Below, piece by piece: positions 57,369 to 64,000 of a stretch of 64,000 nucleotides of DNA. Position 1 is the stretch's first letter, and each line of letters opens with the position of its first letter. Both the position numbers and the translations under genes were made by a program. The notes below the pieces were generated by a model that saw only the letters and a program-made list of their open reading frames with translations, was not told where the DNA came from and made no database searches. Source of the DNA: Synaphobranchus kaupii (lineage: Eukaryota; Chordata; Actinopteri; Anguilliformes; Synaphobranchidae); the NCBI GenBank assembly GCA_029718625.1, contig CM056380.1, positions 114,958,746 through 115,022,745 of the forward strand, written 5' to 3'.

Positions 57369-57926
57369 CTGGAAGAGACACCGCCAGACAGACCTTGTAT
57401 AATAAACATCACTGTACAAAAGATTATTTTTTACATTTTTTACTTTACTGAAGTGTTCAATAAGCCATAAGAAAAATATCGATATTTAACTTTTCCAACT
57501 TTAGAAACAATAAAATCAGAGAAAGATTTATTTCGATTTAAAGTATTTATGCAGGGGCTTGGAGGGCAGAGGGGGCGTTTCCCTTCTGTAATGAATATTC
57601 ATAAGGGCACTTTTGATAGACAGCCCACAAAATTGACTCACATTAGTGTACAATAAGCTAGCTAACAAAACATGTAGAATTATATGTAATACAATATCAT
57701 TTAAAAGGTACAATCTTATAGTCAATAGCTGGCTAGCCACCATGAGCCTACATGCAATTAAATTTTTGGATACTTTTCCCACAGAGAAATAATGATGGGG
57801 TGAAATGTGTAGTGAATAGAAATGGGACGTATTAGTAGAGTCCGTTTGACACATTAGCACTCTGCATTATAACATAAATAACATTTATGTTATTGGGCAT
57901 AATTTATGTATCCAGGCCTCGAAGCT
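57369..57926. other. samd8 intron upstream of the SAM exon
   Basis: No repeat or gene identified; AT-rich. Confidence 0.4.
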
Positions 57927-57930
57927 TTAA

Positions 57931-58225
57931 AGGGATAGTTCGGAATTTTGGACATAATGTTTCAATTACGACTTACCCATGATGTAGTTGATTGATGGAA
58001 ACCATTTTCAGCTATATTTTATTTGCTTTGGGTGCACTGTGGAGTGTTTAAATGCGTTTGGTAGTGGATGCTACCGGTTGCCATAGAGTTGCGCTAGCAT
58101 TAGCAACGTGTGTATGTCCAAAATAAGGGACAGCATGGAATTATCTGAAAATGGTTTCCATCAATCAACTACATCATGGGTAAGTCGTAATTGAGACATT
58201 ATGTCCAAAATTCCGAACTATCCCT
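57931..58225. mobile_element. TTAA-flanked MITE, 295 bp, TIRs of about 90 bp
   Basis: AGGGATAGTTCGGAATTTTG at the left and its inverse ...TTCCGAACTATCCCT at the right, flanked on both sides by TTAA (57927-57930, 58226-58229). The arms match almost perfectly (CCATGATGTAGTTGATTGAT). TTAA flanks suggest piggyBac-type mobilisation. Confidence 0.85.
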
Positions 58226-58514
58226 TTAAACTCTTTGACCCATGTCCGATTTATTAACAGGCAACCTCCATTTTGAAAATGCCGATTTCTGAAAGCTAGC
58301 TTGACATCTGGGGCTGGGGCTATATTGGTAGATTGAATCAGTTAGAGCAAAAGGGGTATAGAGTATAGACAATTGACCCCAATCCCAAAAGCCTGCATCG
58401 CAAAATGTGGATTTTTCCATGGGGGGGGGCTTCACTTCTCTATACTATAAAAATGCACCGAGTAAAACCCGGAACCCTCCAAAATCTGGAACATGGACTG
58501 AAGCAAAAAGAGCT

Positions 58515-59535
58515 GCTCCGGATTTTACTCAGTGCAGTTATCCAGCTGACTCAGTAATCCTGCTTCTCTTACTCGGTGCAGTTATCCAGCTAACTCAGTA
58601 ATCCTGCTTCTCTTACTCGGTGCAGTTATCCAGCTAACTCAGTAATCCTGCTTCTCTTACTCGGTGCAGTTATCCAGCTGACTCAGTAATCCTGCTTCTC
58701 TTACTCGGTGCAGTTATCCAGCTAACTCAGTAATCCTGCTTCTCTTACTCGGTGCAGTTATCCAGCTAACTAAGTAATCCTGCTTCTCTTACTCGGTGCA
58801 GTTATCCAGCTAACTCAGTAATCCTGCTTCTCTTACTCAGTGCAGTTATCCAGCTAACTCAGTAATCCTGCTTCTCTTACTCGGTGCAGTTATCCAGCTA
58901 ACTCAGTAATCCTGCTTCTCTTACTCGGTGCAGTTATCCAGCTGACTCAGTAATCCTGCTTCTCTTACTCGGTGCAGTTATCCAGCTAACTCAGTAATCC
59001 TGCTTCTCTTACTCGGTGCAGTTATCCAGCTAACTCAGTAATCCTGCTTCTCTTACTTGGTGCAGTTATCCAGCTAACTAAGTAATCCTGCTTCTCTTAC
59101 TCGGTGCAGTTATCCAGCTAACTCAGTAATCCTGCTTCTCTTACTCAGTGCAGTTATCCAGCTAACTCAGTAATCCTGCTTCTCTTACTCAGTGCAGTTA
59201 TCCAGCTAACTCAGTAATCCTGCTTCTCTTACTCGGTGCAGTTATCCAGCTAACTAAGTAATCCTGCTTCTCTTACTCGGTGCAGTTATCCAGCTAACTC
59301 AGTAATCCTGCTTCTCTTACTCAGTGCAGTTATCCAGCTAACTCAGTAATCCTGCTTCTCTTACTCAGTGCAGTTATCCAGCTAACTCAGTAATCCTGCT
59401 TCTCTTACTCAGTGCAGTTATCCAGCTGACTCAGTAATCCTGCTTCTCTTACTCGGTGCAGTTATCCAGCTAACTCAGTAATGCTGTTTCTCTTACTCAG
59501 TGCAGTTATCCAGCTAACTCAGTAATCCTGCTTTG
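58515..59535. repeat. 44-bp minisatellite, about 23 copies
   Basis: The unit is CTCGGTGCAGTTATCCAGCT plus AACTCAGTAATCCTGCTTCTCTTA, highly homogeneous with C/T variants (CTCAGTG, AACTAAG, GACTCAG). In the samd8 5' intron. Confidence 0.98.
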
Positions 59536-59656
59536 TGGAACACCCCCCGATCTAAACCAAGAGCTGCATATAAACTCTGCAGCACAAGAGGAGTCTAACG
59601 GCAAGGTGGCGAATGCGCCAGTGTGTACATTTATCCTCTGTTCAGACGTAGCTTAG

Positions 59657-59992
59657 CCTGTGAGGTACCCTGTGAGGTAGCCTGTGAGGTAGCCTGTGAG
59701 GTAGCCTGTGAGGTACCCTGTGAGGTACCCTGTGAGGTAGCCTGTGAGGTAGCCTGTGAGGTAGCCTGTGAGGTACCCTGTGAGGTAGCCTGTGAGGTAC
59801 CCTGTGAGGTAGCCTGTGAGGTACCCTGTGAGGTAGCCTGTGAGGTACCCTGTGAGGTAGCCTGTGAGGTAGCCTGTGAGGTACCCTGTGAGGTACCCTG
59901 TGAGGTAGCCTGTGAGGTAGCCTGTGAGGTACCCTGTGAGGTACCCTGTGAGGTAGCCTGTGAGGTAGCCTGTGAGGTACCCTGTGAGGTAC
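59657..59992. repeat. 12-bp minisatellite, about 28 copies
   Basis: Units GTAGCCTGTGAG and GTACCCTGTGAG in irregular alternation. All frames stay open, so several ORFs of about 120-150 aa are artefacts. Confidence 0.98.
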
Positions 59993-60302
59993 CCATCGTA
60001 TTGACTTCCGTACAAACACTTTTACCGATTCCCGCATTATAGTGGTCTTAAAGGACAGGATTTCTCCAACAAGAAGATTCATAAAATAAGCGCGATGCAA
60101 ATAAGAACAAGTCTATCCCTAAACAGATTTTCCTTTCATTTGTGCATGAGAGAAGATTACCACCATATATTTATACCAGCCCCGACATTGCATACACAAA
60201 ATATTATTTCAATTTGAAATAATATTTACATACAGTATGACACATCAGGGCTGGCATATAAATAGGATATTGTATATTTGCATGAAAGTGTGTGTGTGTA
60301 TT

Positions 60303-60480
60303 TGGACAGTGACACAATTTGTGTTGGTTTGGCGGTACTCCAGCACATTGGATTTGAAATTAATGATGACTATGAGCTAATAGTGCAGACTGTTAGCTAT
60401 AATTTGAGGGTATTTCCATATCGGGTGATCCATGTAGGAATTTAAGCCCTTTTTATACATGGTTCCCCTAGCCCAGGGAA
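60303..60480. repeat. Tc1-like terminus
   Basis: TTTGGACAGTGACACAATTT, CAGCACATTGGATTTGAAAT and ATTTGAGGGTATTTCC match the pattern of the Tc1-like end at 27695-27905. Confidence 0.7.
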
Positions 60481-60544
60481 AGTTAGTACATGCAAAACAC
60501 ATGCTTATCAGTTTGCAAGTTTTTGCATTTTGTTTGATAGGATA

Positions 60545-60720
60545 TTTTTATTTTTATTTAACCTTTATTTAACCAGGTAAGACATTAAGAACAATTTCTT
60601 ATTTGCAATGGCGACCTGGCAAAAGGCACAGCCTTTTGAGGGGTAGAGGGTAGGGGATAAAGAAATACAAAGTTAAAACAAGTTTAAAACAAGTTTAAAA
60701 GTTTAAAACAAGTTAAACAT
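60545..60720. repeat. Common teleost interspersed repeat
   Basis: TTTATTTAACCAGGTAAGAC with GCGACCTGGCAAAAGGCAC is a frequent fish repeat. Ends with AAGTTTAAAACAAGTTTAAA simple repeats. Confidence 0.55.
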
Positions 60721-61550
60721 GACAAGACAAAACAGAGCAAAAAACATGTTTGAATGCAAAATACAGTAATTGTGTGTAATATATTTACAATAATACTGTC
60801 CTAACAATATTACGCCTAGTCATATTACAGTAATTGTATTGTGTCGTTGCATGAATTGTCTATGCATACCTCATTAGGTACGACACAATTAAGCGCTATG
60901 CAAATCAGACAAAGATGCCAGGGTGACACTCATTCCTGTGAAAATAAATTTGACAGCCCACACATTTTGTTATTTGTTGAACCAGACATGTTTGTTGACC
61001 TGACAAGTTTCTTCCATTGCCGATCTATTGAATAGTAAAACTCATAAAAGATCGATTGTTCTAGTAGACTGTAATCAACATTTCTACCAGACAGGTTATA
61101 CTCAGGTTCTCTCAGCTGAGCTCCTTAAAACAGGTCACTTGCACAATCTGTAGATCAATCACAATAATAACCCGGTGAATGTTGCTCTCTTCATTTCTTA
61201 ATTTGCAAATGGAAGGGAGCCAAATGCATTAAGGCAAGCACTGGCATCCGGCCAGAATGGCCCGGGATTCGCGTTTCCTGCGACGGCTCCGATATCTACT
61301 CTAGCCGACTACGCGGCGTAAGGCTATATGGTAATCACAGATCAGACAATGTTCTTGGGCAACATAAGATGCAAAAGTTTGATTAATTCCCGTTATGGAG
61401 GACACCGCTGACCTCCCCCTGTCCTAAGTTCTGACTGGAAGGAGAGAGCTTGTACAGGTTGAGTCAGGAATCAGTATTCTCAAACAAGCTGATAGCTTGG
61501 CTAAGACATCGTTGCTGAAGCGGTCACAGGTTTTTATCCTTAATGTAGCC
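60721..61550. other. Unassigned samd8 5' intron sequence
   Basis: No gene or clear repeat recognised. Confidence 0.4.
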
Positions 61551-61552
61551 TA

Positions 61553-61852
61553 CAGTGCCCTCCGCTATTATTGGCACCCTGCCCTGGTAAAGATGAGTAA
61601 AAAGGGTTATAAAAGATTCACCGTTTGGTGAATTAGCTTAATGTCAAACTGAAAAAATAAGAAAAATCCCACTTTTAATTGAAGTAAATTTATTATGAGA
61701 AAAAAAAAATCCCTCATCGAGAAATAATTATTTTTAACAAACCCACGTGTGCCACAATTATTGGCACCCCTGCATTTATATATAGAATAAAGTAATCATT
61801 TTAAATATTTGGTCGCATATCATTTGCATGCCAATAATAGTGGAGGGCACTG
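61553..61852. mobile_element. Tc1-type MITE, 300 bp, ends CAGTGCCCTCC
   Basis: CAGTGCCCTCCGCTATTATT at the left and inverse AATAATAGTGGAGGGCACTG at the right, flanked by TA (61551-61552, 61853-61854). The right part contains AGAATAAAGTAATCATTTT and TATTTGGTCGCATATC, words shared with the core module at 27920 and 51425. Confidence 0.9.
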
Positions 61853-61854
61853 TA

Positions 61855-63090
61855 TGTGCTATCAGACAGATTGCTGATGTATACAATTGCTGGGTCAGCT
61901 CACATTTCCAGCACAGTATAACCACATATTCTTAGGTAGTTAATATGGGTAGGCTACATCCTATTTGAGTAACCCTCAAACCACATCCTTATCTGAACGT
62001 TAGAGAAAGTGTGTTGGCATATATGCTGATGTGTAGTTTTACAAAGCACTTTGAAGCCAGACAACTGAAAATGCTGACACACATGACCATTATCATACTT
62101 TTCAGAAGATACTGTAGGCCTACCTTATCGACTTCAGATACTGCTGGACTGTGAGGGGTGGTCAAAACGAAGTCATACCAAACAGGTTTAGATACCTAAA
62201 GCTCTCCGACATGCAACTATCCTCCGACAAATGTTATAGTTAGAAATACACTGAATAAATTCTTTACAATCAATGGTCCTCCTAAAAAAGTGTTTATTTC
62301 CTAAGTAACGTGGTCAAGGTGCGAGTTTGTGTGAGCTAACGTTGCCTTCTATCCTCTGATGGCAAGCTATAGAAATTCATCATAACAAATGGTTTAGTGT
62401 AGTTAGAAAGCAAGCAACAAGTTTAGCTGTCAATCTACATTAAATAGCTACTGTCAATATTGTGACCACGGTCAGTCAGGTGAATGTACGGTGTCTAAAT
62501 GGAAAGGATGGCAGTTTGATAAAATATTAAACAGTGCACTAGTTAACATTCCCTGGTCAACACTTTCTAACTCAAACCAAAGGCACCGCTTTTGCTAGTT
62601 GTTAGGCAATTCGCTTTGTGCCAGCAGGCTACAACGAATCTGACTATACAAAAAACATGTTTCAGTAGGCTACAATTTGTAGCATATATGATTTTTTCCA
62701 GTAGTAGACAACGCGCAGTCCTGTTGGCTAGCTAACGAGCTAGTCCAGCAGTCACGCTAGGCTACACCACCAAATTCATTCATTACCCAGCTTCATGTAG
62801 CTATGATATCCCGCTTGGAAAGCGCATCAATTGTCCAAAGCGTATATACCAAATAGTATAGCTAATTAACCTAAGCTAAGACAATTAATTCCCTAGTGTT
62901 GTTATAGCTTTAATTGACAGCTAATGGTTTAGTCAGCTAGCAAACAGCACAGCGCTACAATCCTAGCAGCAAAAACGAGCTACTTAACGGTGGGCATTTA
63001 AAAGCAGCTAACCTCTCAGCTAGCTAGTTAACTTACTAACCTCTCAGGAAGTTGTGTAGCATACAAGCGACTTTGGCTAACGTTAGATCA
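61855..63090. other. samd8 5' intron, promoter-proximal part
   Basis: No repeat recognised. Many CTAGCTA/GCTAAC words. No coding signal on either strand. Confidence 0.4.
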
Positions 63091-63100
63091 CTTAACTTAC

Positions 63101-63250
63101 CCCAGCAGTTCACTCATTCGATAAAGCCGAAGACGTCTCACACGGGTCGATGAAACACCACCGATTTTCAGTGCATCTGCAAGGTTGTTCACAATCATTT
63201 CTCTTTGAGTCACAAACATGCTGCAACAGCGCTTAAGTAAACGGGAACTG
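63101..63250 (-). other. Probable samd8 5' leader exon with a 40-codon upstream ORF
   Basis: The minus strand has a consensus donor GTAAGT (63100-63095) after CTGCTGGG. An ORF begins ATG at 63219-63217 (A at -3). It reads MFVTQREMIVNNLADALKIG, then a basic stretch SSTRVRRLRLYRMSELL. If spliced to 57368 the frame gains one glycine and stops at TAG (57367-57365), 13 nt before the samd8 ATG. Exon 5' end is unknown. The peptide may be a translated uORF, an alternative N-terminus, or chance. The exon itself is inferred from donor and position. Confidence 0.5.
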
Positions 63251-63747
63251 CGCGTCCGAGTTGTGTCAGGAACGGCGTTATAACAGGTTATTTCGGCGTT
63301 ATGCCAGGTTATTTCGGATGATATCACAATGCACGGTGGCGGACAGTGACATCTAGCTACTGGGGGAAAAAATCAACGGGTTGCTGTAGCTGTAGCGGGC
63401 GCACTTAAGCTATGGGTAACGGGTCGGGTCCACATAAAAACGGCACTCAAATCTAATGAGTTTTGGACTGCTCTCACATCGACTCTGTTTAGCTGAGGTA
63501 CTTAGTTTTTATCAGAGTAGCCTAGATTAAGCATGCGTTTTAAAACAAAATAATTTCCAATAGGCTTACCTACGTACGCATGTATGTTGTCAAAGTGTAG
63601 GCTACGCTAAAAAGTAGCCTAATCAAGTCTATTTTTATAAACTTGATTTACGGTTAAATCGGCACCTGTTCACGTCACTCCGCCGCATGTAAAGTAAACA
63701 ACTTTGCAAACGGAGTTGGCAAGCAAGATTACAGAAGCGGTGTAATA
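63250..63747. promoter_or_regulatory. Candidate shared samd8/dusp13-like promoter interval
   Basis: About 0.5 kb separates the divergent samd8 leader and the dusp13-like ATG. A short duplication, GGTTATTTCGG twice (63286-63316), lies in it, and the part near 63230-63420 is richer in CpG than its surroundings. No TATA box is evident on either strand at the expected distance. Confidence 0.45.
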
Positions 63748-63908
63748 ATGGAAACTAGGGGATCAATATCGCGGTTTCCTGCCCAGGAACGGAGCGCAGT
63801 TTCCTCTGGAACCCCATCGCTGACAGAACTAGAGGAAATTCTGCACAGTGGGCAAACCTCCTGCCGTCATGTTGATGAGGTATGGCCTAATTTGTTTCTC
63901 GGAGACAT
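63748..63908 (+). CDS. dusp13: dusp13-like dual-specificity phosphatase, first coding exon (partial gene)
   Basis: Dual-specificity phosphatases remove phosphate from Tyr and Ser/Thr; the DUSP13/DUSP29 branch is expressed in muscle and testis. ATG at 63748 in AATAATGG context; donor GACAT/GTAAGT (63909), ending in phase 2. It encodes [20 protein letters not shown], then [20 protein letters not shown] and [12 protein letters not shown]. The last block is the conserved entry to the DUSP domain in DUSP3/13/29. The catalytic HCxxGxxR motif would lie in later exons outside the window. Adjacency to samd8 supports dusp13 over dusp3; dusp29 remains possible. Confidence 0.85.
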
Positions 63909-64000
63909 GTAAGTGGCATTACTTTCCATAAAGTTTATTATGATTGTTATTGTTGTTTTATTATTGTTATTATTATTTGACAGGTTTATGTCCCATGACA

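Noticed and set aside
59623..60100. [24 protein letters not shown] and TGYLTGYL ORFs
   Set aside because: All frames of the same 12-bp repeat; no gene context.

Overview
The window is vertebrate nuclear DNA, almost certainly from a teleost fish. Sleeping Beauty-type and other Tc1 termini, L2-type LINEs, hAT elements, Ty3/gypsy retrotransposons and tRNA-headed SINE tails typical of fish are all present. Spliced genes have canonical GT/AG borders. No bacterial-style gene organisation is seen. Gene density is low: most of the 64 kb is mobile DNA, often nested, plus an unusually large set of minisatellites.

Three host genes can be built exon by exon; long-ORF searches miss most of them. (1) 25084-31387, plus strand: a complete four-exon beta-microseminoprotein-like gene encoding 112 aa with a signal peptide and ten mature cysteines. 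It has a TATA box at 25002 and an AATAAA at 31746. (2) 57351-46798, minus strand: five coding exons of samd8 (sphingomyelin synthase-related protein 1). They join in frame into 454 aa, and a probable 5' leader exon lies near 63101-63250. (3) 63748 to beyond the window end, plus strand: the first coding exon of a dusp13-like dual-specificity phosphatase, head-to-head with samd8 across about 0.5 kb. The samd8/dusp13 pairing matches the neighbourhood on human chromosome 10q22.

Layout. 1-4712: 5' part of an apparently intact Ty3/gypsy element on the minus strand (LTR, gag, -1 frameshift site, pol). 5716-6582: hAT element with a BED-finger ORF. 7110-9081: L2-type LINE split by a 686-bp hAT MITE. 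9361-15891: degenerate second gypsy element with identical-length 167-bp LTRs, carrying a LINE fragment and a solo LTR of the first family. 17.0-24.05 kb: repeats, an odd ACTAGT cluster and a Tc1-like shell with a 2-kb nested transposon. 25.0-31.8 kb: microseminoprotein gene, whose intron 3 holds about 73 copies of a 30-bp repeat. 32-34 kb: 39-bp minisatellite, LINE relic and an inverted copy of samd8 intronic sequence. 34.6-43.3 kb: an approximately 7-kb palindrome centred on a MITE. 43.86-45.15 kb: hAT element with a truncated transposase-like ORF. 46-63.3 kb: samd8, interrupted by at least seven minisatellite or MITE arrays.

The most distinctive signal is that minisatellites hug exons. Arrays begin or end within a few to tens of bases of splice sites in both multi-exon genes. 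One array lies inside samd8 coding sequence (11 x 7 codons). Another duplicates the samd8 stop codon and last codons into the 3' UTR. A 40-codon upstream ORF in the samd8 leader is a second candidate for something undescribed.
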